Source: Agrobacterium vaccinii (GTDB lineage: Bacteria; Pseudomonadota; Alphaproteobacteria; Rhizobiales; Rhizobiaceae). From it: a stretch of DNA of 64,000 nt. The translations under genes and the position numbers were made by a program. The notes under the pieces are model-generated. The model made no database searches, was not told the origin of the DNA, and saw only the letters and a list, made by a program, of their open reading frames with translations. Positions 8,364 through 18,400 of this stretch are shown piece by piece (positions within the stretch are counted from its first letter, which is position 1; every line of letters begins with the position of its first letter). The stretch covers positions 2,046,001 to 2,110,000 of the forward strand of contig NZ_CP054150.1 in NCBI RefSeq assembly GCF_021310995.1. Direction: 5' to 3'.

Positions 8364-9470
8364 GTGATCTCGCACAGCCGCCGACTGCTATCGCTCACCA
8401 CCGCATTGGTCATCGCATCCACTGCGATCGCTTCTGCTGCACCGAGCGAAGAACTCATCGCTGCCGCCAAGAAGGAAGGCATGCTGACGACCATCGCCCT
8501 GCCCCACGACTGGTGCGGTTACGGCGACGTCATCGCCTCCTTCAAGGCAAAATATCCTGAAATCCAGGTCAACGAGCTGAACCCTGACGCCGGTTCTGCC
8601 GACGAAGTGGAAGCCGTGAAGGCCAACAAGGACAATAAGGGTCCGCAGGCTCCTGACGTGATCGACGTCGGTCTGGCGTTCGGCCCACAGATGAAGAAGG
8701 AAGGCCTTCTCCAGCCTTACAAGGTTTCCACCTGGGACGAAATTCCTGACAATGTGAAGGATGCCGAAGGCTACTGGTATGGCGATTATTACGGCGTCAT
8801 GTCCATCTTCGTGAACAAGGACCTCGTCACCAATTCTCCAAAGGATTGGGCCGATCTGCTGAAGCCGGAATATGCCGGTCAGGTTGCTCTCGCCGGCGAC
8901 CCGCGCGCCTCCAACCAGGCTATTCTGGGTGTTCTCGCCGCCGGTCTTTCCACTGGTGCCAAGGACGGCAAGGAAGCCGGTGAAGCTGGCCTGAAATACT
9001 TCGCCGACCTCAACAAGGCTGGCAACTTCGTGCCTGTCATCGGCAAGGCCGGTACGCTGGCACAGGGCGCAACACCGATCGTCGTCGCATGGGACTACAA
9101 TGCGCTGTCCTGGGCAAAGACGCTGAACGGCAACCCGCCGACAGAAGTCGTCGTTCCTGAAAAGGGCGTTCTGGCTGGTGTTTACGTGCAGGGCATCTCT
9201 GCCTACGCACCGCATCCTAACGCTGCCAAGCTCTGGATGGAACACCTCTATTCCGACGATGGTCAGCTTGGCTGGTTGAAGGGCTTCTGCCACCCGATCC
9301 GCTTCAACGCGATGGCAAAGGCCAACAAAATTCCGAAGGATCTGCTCGACGCCCTGCCACCGGCAGCAGCATATGAAAAGGCCATCTTCCCGACACTCGA
9401 AGACGTCGATGCCAACAAGGCTGCCGTCACCGGCGGTTGGGACAAGGTCGTCGGCGCCAACGTGAAGTAA
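8364..9470 (+). CDS. ABC transporter periplasmic substrate-binding protein
   Basis: A 368-aa family 1 extracellular solute-binding protein. It has a Sec signal peptide (basic MISHSRR, hydrophobic core, cleavage expected after ASA around residue 26) and a mature domain of the iron/polyamine-type fold (PDVIDVGLAFG, VFVNKDLVTN-like hinge segment, VVAWDYNALSWAK). Start is GTG at 8364 with AGGAG eight bases upstream. It heads an importer: substrate-binding protein, two permeases and an ATPase, then an alcohol dehydrogenase. This fold binds polyamines, 2-aminoethylphosphonate, iron or small acids; the sequence alone does not tell which. An amine or alcohol is suggested by the neighbours. Confidence 0.88.
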   Translation: MISHSRRLLSLTTALVIASTAIASAAPSEELIAAAKKEGMLTTIALPHDWCGYGDVIASFKAKYPEIQVNELNPDAGSADEVEAVKANKDNKGPQAPDVIDVGLAFGPQMKKEGLLQPYKVSTWDEIPDNVKDAEGYWYGDYYGVMSIFVNKDLVTNSPKDWADLLKPEYAGQVALAGDPRASNQAILGVLAAGLSTGAKDGKEAGEAGLKYFADLNKAGNFVPVIGKAGTLAQGATPIVVAWDYNALSWAKTLNGNPPTEVVVPEKGVLAGVYVQGISAYAPHPNAAKLWMEHLYSDDGQLGWLKGFCHPIRFNAMAKANKIPKDLLDALPPAAAYEKAIFPTLEDVDANKAAVTGGWDKVVGANVK

Positions 9471-9479
9471 CGAACGAAA

Positions 9480-9532
9480 CAGCCGCTCCTATCTTTTTGA
9501 AAGCTGAGGCTTTTCAAAAGCCGGAGCGGCTG
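9480..9532 (+). other. Intra-operon stem-loop between binding protein and permease
   Basis: CAGCCGCTCC (9480-9489) pairs exactly with GGAGCGGCTG (9523-9532), and the interior nearly pairs again (CTTTTTGAAAGC with GCTTTTCAAAAG). No U-run follows. Such loops after binding-protein genes usually protect the upstream message, giving more binding protein than membrane components. Confidence 0.65.
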
Positions 9533-9580
9533 ATTTATATGATAGAAGACCGCGATGATCGCGGCGTTTGGGAACATCAT

Positions 9581-10471
9581 ATGTCATCAAACACCCATGG
9601 CGCGCCACCGCGACCAGCAGCCGGGCGTCGCCTGAAGCTGGAATGGCTGGGCGTTCTGCCATTTGCAATTTTCATTGTGCTTTTTTTGATCATGCCGACG
9701 ATGAAGATCGTCATTGGCGCATTTCAGACGCCGGATGGCAGTTTTACGTTTGAAAACATTGCAGGCCTGTTCACCGAATCCATTCTCTCGGCCTACTGGA
9801 TTTCCATCAAGATCAGCGTCGCATCCGCCGCACTCGGCTGTCTGATCGGCTTTGGCGTCGCGACCGCCGTTGTTCTCGGTGGCTTGCCGCAGAAAATTCG
9901 CGCACCGCTTCTGACATTTTCCGGCGTGGCCTCGCAATTTGCAGGCGTACCGCTCGCCTTTGCCTTTATCGCCACACTCGGCCCTGTCGGCCTCGTCACC
10001 GTGTTTTTGAAAACCCAGCTTGGCCTTGATCTGCGCCTTCTTGGCTTCAACATTCTGTCTTTCTGGGGCCTGACCGTTACCTATCTGTTTTTCCAGATAC
10101 CGCTGATGATCCTCATCATCACACCGGCGCTGGACGGGTTGAAGCGCGAATGGCGCGAGGCGGCGGAAATTTTAGGCGCAAGCGGCTTTCAATACTGGCG
10201 CATGGTGGCCTTCCCCATTCTGCTGCCCTCCATTCTCGGCACATTCTCGCTGTTGTTTGCCAATGCCTTCGGCGCGGTTGCGACTGCGATTGCGCTCACC
10301 GGCTCGTCTCTCAACATTGTGCCCATTTTGTTGTTCGCGCAAATTCGCGGTGACGTGCTGGGCAATCCCAATCTCGGTTACGCGCTGGCCTTCGGCATGA
10401 TCCTTGTCACCTGCATCGCCAACATGCTCTATATCTGGATGCGCACGCGCAGCGAAAGGTGGCTGAAATGA
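9581..10471 (+). CDS. ABC transporter permease, first subunit
   Basis: A 296-aa inner-membrane permease with six predicted membrane segments; the EAAILGAS-type coupling segment (WREAAEILGASGFQYW) contacts the ATPase. The start at 9581 (MSSNTHGAP) is chosen because GGGAA precedes it and upstream codons fall in the intergenic stem-loop; ATG at 9539 is an alternative. The stop overlaps the start of the second permease (ATGA, 10468-10471). It belongs to the PotB/FbpB-like permeases that pair with family 1 binding proteins. Confidence 0.85.
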   Translation: MSSNTHGAPPRPAAGRRLKLEWLGVLPFAIFIVLFLIMPTMKIVIGAFQTPDGSFTFENIAGLFTESILSAYWISIKISVASAALGCLIGFGVATAVVLGGLPQKIRAPLLTFSGVASQFAGVPLAFAFIATLGPVGLVTVFLKTQLGLDLRLLGFNILSFWGLTVTYLFFQIPLMILIITPALDGLKREWREAAEILGASGFQYWRMVAFPILLPSILGTFSLLFANAFGAVATAIALTGSSLNIVPILLFAQIRGDVLGNPNLGYALAFGMILVTCIANMLYIWMRTRSERWLK

Positions 10472-11250
10472 AGCGGATTTTCGCCTGGGGCGCGCTGCTG
10501 TTCGGCCTGCTCTATTTCGCCCTGCCTTTGATCGGCATGACCAACTTTTCGCTGAAGATGCGACGCGGCGAATACTCCTTCGACGCCTACGCCAAGGTTC
10601 TCGGCGACCCACGCTTTCAGGAAACCTTCAGCTTTTCCGTCATCATGGCGCTCGTCACCATCATCTTCGGCGTGGTGCTGGTGGTGCCGACGGCCTATTG
10701 GGTGCGGCTGAAACTGCCTGCTCTGCGCCCCGTCATCGAGTTCATCACGCTGCTGCCGCTGGTCATTCCCGCCATCGTCATCGTCTTCGGTTACATCAGG
10801 CTCTACAACACCTCCAGCTGGTTGCCGCTGACGGGGACGACATCAGGCACCAACCTGCTGCTGATGTTCGGCTATACCACGCTCGCCCTGCCCTATATGT
10901 ACCGTGCCGTCGATACCGGGCTGCGCACCATCGACATCACAACGCTGACGGAGGCCGCACAAAGTCTCGGTGCGGGATGGACGACCATTCTCGCCCGCAT
11001 CATTCTGCCGAATGTGCTGGTAGCGGTGCTGTCTGGTGCGTTTTTGACCTTCGCCATCGTCATCGGTGAATTCACCATGGCAGCGCTTTTGAACCGCCCG
11101 GCCTTCGGACCGTACATGCAGTTGCTGGGTGCCAACCGTGCCTACGAGCCTGCCGCCCTTGCCGTCATTTCCTTCGGCATCACCTGGGGCTGCCTAGGCC
11201 TTATCCAACTCGTCTCGCGCTATCAAAAAGGCGCGCCTCCCAAGGCCTGA
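10468..11250 (+). CDS. ABC transporter permease, second subunit
   Basis: A 260-aa inner-membrane permease of the PotC type with about six membrane segments. TEAAQSLGAGWTTILARIILP is the coupling helix that docks on the ATPase. The ATG at 10468 overlaps the upstream stop by four bases and has AAGGTGG before it; a GTG three codons earlier is possible. It forms the heterodimeric channel with the preceding permease, and the ATPase gene starts 11 bp later. Confidence 0.86.
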   Translation: MKRIFAWGALLFGLLYFALPLIGMTNFSLKMRRGEYSFDAYAKVLGDPRFQETFSFSVIMALVTIIFGVVLVVPTAYWVRLKLPALRPVIEFITLLPLVIPAIVIVFGYIRLYNTSSWLPLTGTTSGTNLLLMFGYTTLALPYMYRAVDTGLRTIDITTLTEAAQSLGAGWTTILARIILPNVLVAVLSGAFLTFAIVIGEFTMAALLNRPAFGPYMQLLGANRAYEPAALAVISFGITWGCLGLIQLVSRYQKGAPPKA

Positions 11251-11261
11251 GGACTTATTTT

Positions 11262-12320
11262 ATGAGCTTTTTGACACTGCACAACATCAGAAAATCCTTC
11301 GGTCAGGTTCAGGTCGTCCATGATTTCAACATGGCGATCGAACAGGGCGAATTCGTTTCCTTCCTCGGGCCATCGGGCTGCGGCAAGACCACCATTTTGC
11401 GGATGATCGCCGGTTTCGAGACGCCGAGCGACGGCTCCATCGTCATCAACGGCAAGGACCAGACGACGCTGAAACCCAACCAGCGCAACATCGGCATGGT
11501 GTTTCAGGCCTATGCGCTGTTTCCCAACATGAATGTCTACGAGAACGTCGCCTTCGGCCTCAAGATCGCGGGCAAGCCCAAGGCGGAAATCGATGCACGG
11601 GTTAAGGAAATGCTGGCGCTGATCCATCTCGATCATCTGGCCGACCGTTACCCCTACCAAATGTCGGGCGGGCAGCAGCAGCGCGTGGCTCTGGCGCGAG
11701 CGCTCGCCCCGAAGCCGCAGGTATTGCTGCTGGACGAACCACTCTCGGCGCTCGATGCCAAAATCCGCGTTTCGCTGCGCGAGGAAATCCGCCAGATTCA
11801 GCGCAAGCTCGGCATCACCACCATTTTCGTCACGCACGATCAGGAAGAGGCGCTCTCCATCTCCGACCGCATCGTGGTCATGAATGCCGGACGCGCCGAC
11901 CAGATCGGCTCTCCCTTCGAGATTTACAACAGCCCCTCCACCCGCTTCGTCGCTTCCTTTGTCGGCACGCTGAACCTGATCGACGCGACGGTCGTGGATT
12001 CCTCCGCCAGCACCATCCAGATCGGCGACCAGCAGGTTTCGTTGAAGAAGCCACTGAACAAAGCCAATGGCGAAAAGGTCACTGTGGCGCTGCGGCCCGA
12101 GGCCGGTTCTCTGGGTGAGGCCAACGTCGGAGACGTCGCGATATCGGGCACGGTGACCTCCAGCCACTTCCTCGGCTCGGTCATCCGTACGCGTCTGGAT
12201 GTCGGTGGCGCGACGCTGTCCTTCGACATGTTCAACGATCCCGGCACCGCACCACCGGCCATTGGTGAGCGCATCACGCTGAAATTTGCATCAGAAGATT
12301 TGATGATTGTAGCAGACTGA
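11262..12320 (+). CDS. ABC transporter ATP-binding protein
   Basis: A 352-aa ATPase of the PotA/FbpC/MalK type. Seen: Walker A GPSGCGKTT (about residues 38-46), Q-loop VFQAYALFP, signature MSGGQQQR, Walker B VLLLDEPLSALD and the switch His in FVTHDQEEA. Residues beyond about 240 form a TOBE regulatory domain. The start has GAGGA eight bases upstream. It powers import by the two permeases just upstream. The signature has Met where Leu is usual, which is common in this family. Confidence 0.9.
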   Translation: MSFLTLHNIRKSFGQVQVVHDFNMAIEQGEFVSFLGPSGCGKTTILRMIAGFETPSDGSIVINGKDQTTLKPNQRNIGMVFQAYALFPNMNVYENVAFGLKIAGKPKAEIDARVKEMLALIHLDHLADRYPYQMSGGQQQRVALARALAPKPQVLLLDEPLSALDAKIRVSLREEIRQIQRKLGITTIFVTHDQEEALSISDRIVVMNAGRADQIGSPFEIYNSPSTRFVASFVGTLNLIDATVVDSSASTIQIGDQQVSLKKPLNKANGEKVTVALRPEAGSLGEANVGDVAISGTVTSSHFLGSVIRTRLDVGGATLSFDMFNDPGTAPPAIGERITLKFASEDLMIVAD

Positions 12321-12338
12321 CGCACTGTTTCCGACTGA

Positions 12339-12366
12339 GAGATCGGGCTAGAAAAAAAGCCATCTC
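12339..12366 (+). other. Hairpin between ABC ATPase and alcohol dehydrogenase
   Basis: GAGAT and GGCT pair with AGCC and ATCTC around an A-rich loop. It lies directly upstream of the alcohol dehydrogenase ribosome-binding site and has no U-run. It could modulate coupling of that gene to the transporter operon. Weak evidence. Confidence 0.3.
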
Positions 12367-12378
12367 AGGAGAGCCATT

Positions 12379-13422
12379 ATGCGCGCATTATTCTACGAAC
12401 GCTTCGGTGAAACGCCTATCATCGCCAACCTGCCAGACCCGGAGCCGACGCCGGGCGGCGTGGTCATCTCGGTCAAGGCTACCGGCCTGTGCCGCAGCGA
12501 TTGGCACGGCTGGATGGGCCATGACAGCGACATCCGCCTGCCGCATGTGCCGGGCCACGAATTCGCAGGCGTGATTTCCTCCGTCGGCAAAAACGTCATG
12601 CGCTTCAAGGTGGGCGACCGGGTGACCGTGCCCTTCGTGTCAGGCTGCGGCCATTGCCAGGAATGCCGCTCCGGCAACCAGCAGGTCTGCGAAACGCAGT
12701 TCCAGCCGGGGTTCACCCATTGGGGCTCCTACGCCGAATATGTCGCCATCGACTACGCCGACCAGAACCTCGTGCACATGCCCGACGAGATGGGCTTCGA
12801 CACAGCTGCCAGCCTCGGCTGCCGCTTCGCGACCTCCTTCCGCGCGGTGGTCGATCAAGGTCGGCTGAAGGGCGGCGAATGGCTGGCCGTACATGGCTGC
12901 GGCGGCGTGGGCCTCTCCGCCATCATGATCGGTGCCGGACTTGGCGCACAGGTCGTCGCCATCGACATCGTTGAGGACAAGCTGGCTCTGGCGAAAGAAC
13001 TGGGCGCGACTGCCACCATCAACAGCCGCGATGTCGCCGATGTCAGCGAAGCCGTGCGCGACATCACCGGCGGCGGCGCGCATGTCTCCGTCGATGCACT
13101 CGGCCACCCGCAGACCTGCTACAACTCCATCAGCAACCTGCGCCGTCGCGGCCGCCATGTGCAGGTGGGCCTGATGTTGGCAGACCATGCGATGCCGCAG
13201 ATACCGATGGCGCGGGTGATTGCGCATGAGCTGGAGATTTACGGCAGCCACGGCATGCAGGCTTGGCGTTATGACGATATGCTGGCGATGATCCGGACGG
13301 GCAAGCTCTCGCCGGAAAAGCTGATCGGACGGCATATTTCGTTGTCGGATGCGGTAACGGCGCTGCCTGCAATGGATGGGTTCAGGGATAGCGGGATTAG
13401 TATTATTGATCGGTTTGAGTAG
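12379..13422 (+). CDS. Zinc-dependent medium-chain alcohol dehydrogenase
   Basis: A 347-aa zinc alcohol dehydrogenase. Seen: catalytic-zinc ligands in [10 protein letters not shown] and PGHEFAG, four structural-zinc cysteines in [15 protein letters not shown], and the NAD-binding Rossmann motif [17 protein letters not shown] precedes the ATG. It is the last gene of the ABC importer cluster, 58 bp after the ATPase, so it probably oxidises the imported compound or its product. It is the second, unrelated alcohol dehydrogenase within 12 kb, the other being the iron-type enzyme of the ethanolamine-like run. Substrate unknown. Confidence 0.87.
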   Translation: MRALFYERFGETPIIANLPDPEPTPGGVVISVKATGLCRSDWHGWMGHDSDIRLPHVPGHEFAGVISSVGKNVMRFKVGDRVTVPFVSGCGHCQECRSGNQQVCETQFQPGFTHWGSYAEYVAIDYADQNLVHMPDEMGFDTAASLGCRFATSFRAVVDQGRLKGGEWLAVHGCGGVGLSAIMIGAGLGAQVVAIDIVEDKLALAKELGATATINSRDVADVSEAVRDITGGGAHVSVDALGHPQTCYNSISNLRRRGRHVQVGLMLADHAMPQIPMARVIAHELEIYGSHGMQAWRYDDMLAMIRTGKLSPEKLIGRHISLSDAVTALPAMDGFRDSGISIIDRFE

Positions 13423-13440
13423 GTGATTGAGCGGCAGTGG

Positions 13441-13614
13441 GTGTGGCTAGCCCCCCTCTGCCCTGCCGGGCATCTCCCCCACAGGTGGGGAGATCGGCTG
13501 TGGATACCTCTCGCTCATCTCTAAGGCTGCGGATAAGGTTGGGAGCATGCGTCTTGCCGATCTCCCCACCTGTGGGGGAGATGTCCGGCAGGACAGAGGG
13601 GGGGTAAGCCACAC
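13441..13614. repeat. Large palindromic intergenic repeat
   Basis: The arm GTGTGGCT plus the C-rich stretch to about 13498 is matched in inverted orientation at about 13556-13614, including CATCTCCCCCACAGGTGGGG against CCCCACCTGTGGGGGAGATG. The arms are about 55 bp with a 57-bp centre. This is the rhizobial RIME-like class of repeat. It separates the catabolic island from unrelated genes. Confidence 0.8.
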
Positions 13615-13643
13615 CCGCCGCCTCAACCGTAAATCCCATTGAT

Positions 13644-13916
13644 TCAAGCCACCGCAATCGCCGCCAAAATCGTCATCAGCGCGGAGATGCGATTGATCTT
13701 GCTTGCAGTGTAAGACGCAACCCCATCCCTGCCCCAAAAAATCCACGCGCCAAGATACAGCACCGTGTGGGCAACGAAGAAGAAAACGAGCGGGCCGATG
13801 AACAGCGCGCCGATGCCAACACCCCAAGGGCCATCGTTTGCAGCGCCGGTGATGAAACCAGCACTCAGGATCGTCAGGGTGACAAACACCAGAATGAGAG
13901 ATGAAAGCTGCTGCAC
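13644..13916 (-). CDS. Small three-span membrane protein, unknown function
   Basis: About 90 residues from GTG at 13916, which has GGAG six bases upstream; the frame extends to 14075 but the added residues look untranslated. Three hydrophobic segments are visible (LILVFVTLTILSAGF, GALFIGPLVFFFVAHTVLYL and ALMTILAAIAVA), linked by a short loop with WGRDG. I do not recognise a family. It stands alone next to a large repeat and has no operon partner. A real gene is likely from the clean hydrophobic pattern, but function is unknown. Confidence 0.55.
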   Translation of the reverse strand: MQQLSSLILVFVTLTILSAGFITGAANDGPWGVGIGALFIGPLVFFFVAHTVLYLGAWIFWGRDGVASYTASKINRISALMTILAAIAVA

Positions 13917-14166
13917 ATTAATCTCCACGTGAGGACGTCGATCACAGTCGCAACCAATAGGTACATTCAAATAATCTAATATAACGTAAATACTTTGTCG
14001 ACAATGCTGCGCTCTGAGGAATCTTAAGTGCAGAACAAAAAAGGGCAGATGTCTCCGCGCTTTTTGTATTTTCAAATCAATGCTTAAGGGCCGATTTTAG
14101 AATCAAACTTGCAACCACCTGAATCGAAGTATCAGGCCGTGGTCTCTACGTATTTTTCTGCTTCGC

Positions 14167-15390
14167 CTATCGTCTGTTCATTGGACAATCGCGGTCTGCC
14201 GTGACGACGCATTCTCGTTCATCGGTTATCCCACCTCGCCAGTCTCGATAGGTCGCGCAGAGTTGATCGATGGGATCAACGCCATCAGGAGAACTATAGG
14301 ATGTGGCATTCAACCCTTTGGCAACGATTTCGTTGACGACCGCACGGTCAGACCAGCAGATACGATTGCCAAGATAGGCGCGTTCGAGGCTTTGGGAACG
14401 AAGGAGTGGTGTAAGGTCGATCTTTCGATGCCCCTCCAGATTGACATATTTCAGATTGGGAAGCGCCGCCAGAACAGATATATCGGTGTAATCGGAGGCG
14501 CTTAGGGTGAGAGTTTCGATATCGCGCAACTGTTCGAGCACCGATAAGTCGGAAATTGCAGTATTTAAAAGAGTGAGAGACTTCAGGCGGGTATTCACCG
14601 ACAGCGGCGTCAGTTCCTTAATTGTTGAATGGACGATATTGAGGTGCTCGAGCGAGACAAGTCCGGCAATTGGCGCGAGGCTGGCGAGCCCATTTGGCTG
14701 AAGCGAAAGCTGCCGCAGCCGCTTCGCGCCCGAAAGCGCCGAGAGGTCGCGTGCGCCGTAGAGCCGAACGTTGGAAAGTCCCTTGATGTTGGCGAGATTT
14801 TCGATATCGCCCGTCTGCCAGGAGTCGTGGTCAATCTCGATCTCGGCTTCCATCGTCCGAAGCGGCGCCAGATTATCTTTCTCGCTGGCACTCAGCGACA
14901 GGGATTTCAGCTGCGAGAGACCCGCGACCGCCGAGAGATCCGCTCCCCTGACCTCTCCAAGCTCCAACCGCTTGATGCCCGTTAGCTGCCCGATACTGCC
15001 GGTATCATGGATGAGAGCAACCGAGATACGAAGTTCCTGCAGGTCCTTTGCCGCGATCAAAGGCGCCAGACTATCGATCTCGGTATGACCGAGATCGATA
15101 TATTGCAGGCCAGGTAAACGCGCGACGTCCGCAAGCAAACTCTTCGACACTTTCGGAGCAGACGGCACCTCGAGTGGAGAATTTGGGTCTACTAGGTTGA
15201 GCGACAGGCAGTGTGTCTTGTCAGTGTTCGAAGGACAGTCGGCGTCCGGATGAGAACCATATCGCTCCAGAGCCGCCTTGTGCTCCGGTACAACATCCGG
15301 CACCAGATAGTAATAGGCACTGCTGCCCACCAAGACGCCTGCCAGTATCCCAATCGCAAAAATGCGCGTTCGTCTCGAAAAATAAACCAA
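14167..15390 (-). CDS. Membrane-anchored leucine-rich repeat protein
   Basis: A 407-aa protein with a single N-terminal membrane segment (about residues 9-28) and about ten leucine-rich repeats of roughly 22 residues from about 85 to 330, of the internalin-like LxxLxxLxLxxNxIxDLxPL pattern. Four cysteines sit near the C terminus and two follow the anchor (C53, C61), which suggests disulfides in the periplasm. The start is TTG at 15390 with GGAG six bases upstream. Leucine-rich repeats bind proteins; none of the neighbours suggests a partner. Such proteins are uncommon in this group. Confidence 0.75.
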   Translation of the reverse strand: MVYFSRRTRIFAIGILAGVLVGSSAYYYLVPDVVPEHKAALERYGSHPDADCPSNTDKTHCLSLNLVDPNSPLEVPSAPKVSKSLLADVARLPGLQYIDLGHTEIDSLAPLIAAKDLQELRISVALIHDTGSIGQLTGIKRLELGEVRGADLSAVAGLSQLKSLSLSASEKDNLAPLRTMEAEIEIDHDSWQTGDIENLANIKGLSNVRLYGARDLSALSGAKRLRQLSLQPNGLASLAPIAGLVSLEHLNIVHSTIKELTPLSVNTRLKSLTLLNTAISDLSVLEQLRDIETLTLSASDYTDISVLAALPNLKYVNLEGHRKIDLTPLLRSQSLERAYLGNRICWSDRAVVNEIVAKGLNATSYSSPDGVDPIDQLCATYRDWRGGITDERECVVTADRDCPMNRR

Positions 15391-15450
15391 GTGAAACTCC
15401 GTGTAACACCCTTACCTTACAAGCAAGGAAAGGCGCCATGGCACTTACAG

Positions 15451-18400
15451 TCACGCCGCCGTCTCGACCTCTTTTTCGGCTTCGACCGGTACGTAGTTCA
15501 ACACCGGTCCCAGCCAGCGCTCGATCTCCTTGACAGGCATGCCCTTGCGCTTGGCGTAGTCCTCGACCTGGTCACGCTCCACCTTGGCGACGCCGAAATA
15601 ATAGCTTTCGGGGTGGCCGATATAGAGGCCGGAGACGGAGGAGCCGGGCCACATGGCGTAGCTTTCGGTCAGCACCACGCCGGTCTCTTCCGTCGCATCC
15701 AGCAGGCGGAACAGGGTTTCCTTTTCGGTGTGATCCGGCTGCGCCGGATAGCCAGGGGCTGGGCGGATGCCCGCATAGGCCTCACCGATCAGATCGTCTG
15801 GGCCGAAGCTTTCATTGGCGGCGTAACCCCAATATTCCTTGCGGACGCGCTCATGCATGCGCTCGGCAAAGGCTTCGGCGAAACGGTCGGCCAGCGCCTT
15901 GACGAGGATGGAGGAGTAATCGTCATTGGCGCGTTCGAAGCGTTCGGCAATCGCCACTTCCTCGATCCCCGCCGTGACCACGAAGCCGCCGACATAATCG
16001 GTGACGCCTGTGTCCTGCGGCATGACGAAATCCGACAGCGCCACATTGGGGCGGCCATCGCGCTTGGACAGTTGCTGGCGAAGGGTGAAGAAGGTCGCAA
16101 GGTCTTCCTTGCGGCTTTCATCCGTGAACAGGCGGATGTCGTCGCCCACTGCATGGGCGGGCCAGAAGCCGATGACGGCGCGCGGGCGGAACCACTTTTC
16201 GTCGATGATCTTCTTCAGCATCGCCTGCGCATCGGCAAACAGCTGACGCGCCGCCTCGCCCTGCTTCTCATCTTCGAGAATGGCGGGGTATCGGCCCTTC
16301 ATTTCCCAGGTCTGGAAGAACGGCGTCCAGTCGATGTATTTGGCAAGCTCTTCCAGATCGTAGGTCTCGAATGTCTTGGTGCCCAGAAACTGCGGCTTCA
16401 CCGGCTGGTAGGCCGTCCAATCCACCTTGTGGGCATTCGCGCGCGCACGGGCCAAAGGCAGGCGAAGCTTTTCCCGTTCATTGCGAGCATGGGCGTCTGC
16501 CACCTTGGCGTATTCAGCCCTGATACCCTCGATATAAGCAGGCTTCTGATCCTCGGACAGCAAGGCTGATACGACGCCCACGGCACGCGAAGCGTCAGTG
16601 ACGTAGATCGCCTGCCCCTTTTCGTAACGCGGATGGATCTTGACCGCAGTGTGCACACGGCTGGTCGTGGCACCACCGATGAGCAGTGGAATGTTGAAGC
16701 CCTGGCGTTCCATCTCTGCAGCGACATGCACCATTTCATCCAGCGATGGCGTGATGAGGCCGGACAGGCCGATGACATCAACCTCCTCGGCAATGGCCGT
16801 TTCGAGAATCTTCGTGGCAGGCACCATGACGCCGAGATCGATGATCTCGTAATTGTTGCAGGCGAGAACGACACCGACGATGTTCTTGCCGATATCGTGC
16901 ACATCGCCCTTCACGGTCGCCATCAGCACCTTGCCGGCGGCCTTGCGCTGATCGCCGCCATTGAGGCGCTTTTCCTCTTCCATGTAGGGCAGCAGAACAG
17001 CCACGGCCTGCTTCATGACGCGGGCGGATTTGACCACCTGCGGCAGGAACATCTTGCCCGAACCGAACAGATCGCCCACCACATTCATGCCCGCCATCAG
17101 CGGACCCTCGATGACATGCAGGGGACGGGCCGCCTGCTGGCGCGCCTCTTCCGTGTCGGCATCGATGTAATCGGTGATGCCGTTGACCAGCGCATGTTCG
17201 AGACGCTTCTCCACTGGCCATTCGCGCCAGGCGAGATCCTGTACTCGGGCTTCGCGGCCCGGACCGCCACGGAATTTTTCCGCTACTTCCAGCAGCCGTT
17301 CGGTGCCATCGGCACGGCGGTTCAGCACAACGTCTTCGCAGGCTTCGCGCAGTTCCGGGTCGATGCTCTCGTAAACTGCAAGCTGACCGGCATTGACGAT
17401 GCCCATATCCATGCCAACCTGAATGGCGTGGTAGAGGAACACGGCATGCATGGCCTCGCGCACCGGCTCATTGCCGCGGAAGGAGAAGGACAGGTTGGAC
17501 ACACCGCCGGAAATATGCACCAGCGGCATGGTTTCGCGGATGGTGCGGGTGGCGTTGATGAAATCGACGCCGTAATTGTTGTGTTCCTCGATGCCCGTTG
17601 CGACGGCAAAAACGTTGGGGTCGAAGATGATATCTTCGGGCAGAATGCCTGCTTCTTCGGTCAGCAGCTTATAGGCGCGGGTGCAAATCTCCACCTTGCG
17701 CTCGTAGGTATCGGCCTGCCCCACCTCATCGAAGGCCATGACGACGACGGCGGCACCATAATGGCGCACCAGACGCGCCTGCTCCAGAAACTTCTCCTCG
17801 CCTTCCTTCAGCGAGATGGAGTTAACGATGGACTTGCCCTGAACGCATTTCAGGCCAGCCTCGATGATCTCCCACTTGGATGAGTCGATCATGACAGGCA
17901 CGCGAGCGATATCCGGCTCGGCAGCGATGAGGTTGAGGAACTCGACCATGGCCTTCTGGCTGTCGATCAGGCCTTCATCCATGTTGATGTCGATGATCTG
18001 AGCACCGTTCTCCACCTGGTCACGGGCGACGGCGAGAGCGGCGGTATAATCGCCAGCGGTGATGAGCTTGCGGAACTTGGCGGAGCCGGTGACGTTGGTG
18101 CGCTCGCCGACGTTGACGAAGGGAATGTCCTTGGTCAGCACGAAAGGCTCAAGGCCCGACAGCGACATGAAGGACCGGTGTTCCGCCACCTTGCGCGGCG
18201 CATAACCGGCAACGGCATCGGCAATGGCGCGGATGTGCTCTGGCGTCGAGCCACAGCAACCGCCGACCACGTTGACGAGGCCTTCACGGGCGAATTCCGC
18301 CACTTGCGCGGCCATCATCTCAGGCGTTTCGTCGTATTGGCCAAACTCGTTCGGCAGACCTGCGTTCGGGTAAGCGCAGATGAAGGTGTCGGCAACTTCC

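Noticed and set aside
16633..17883. 416-codon open frame on the plus strand
   Set aside because: Antisense of metH; composition typical of a shadow.
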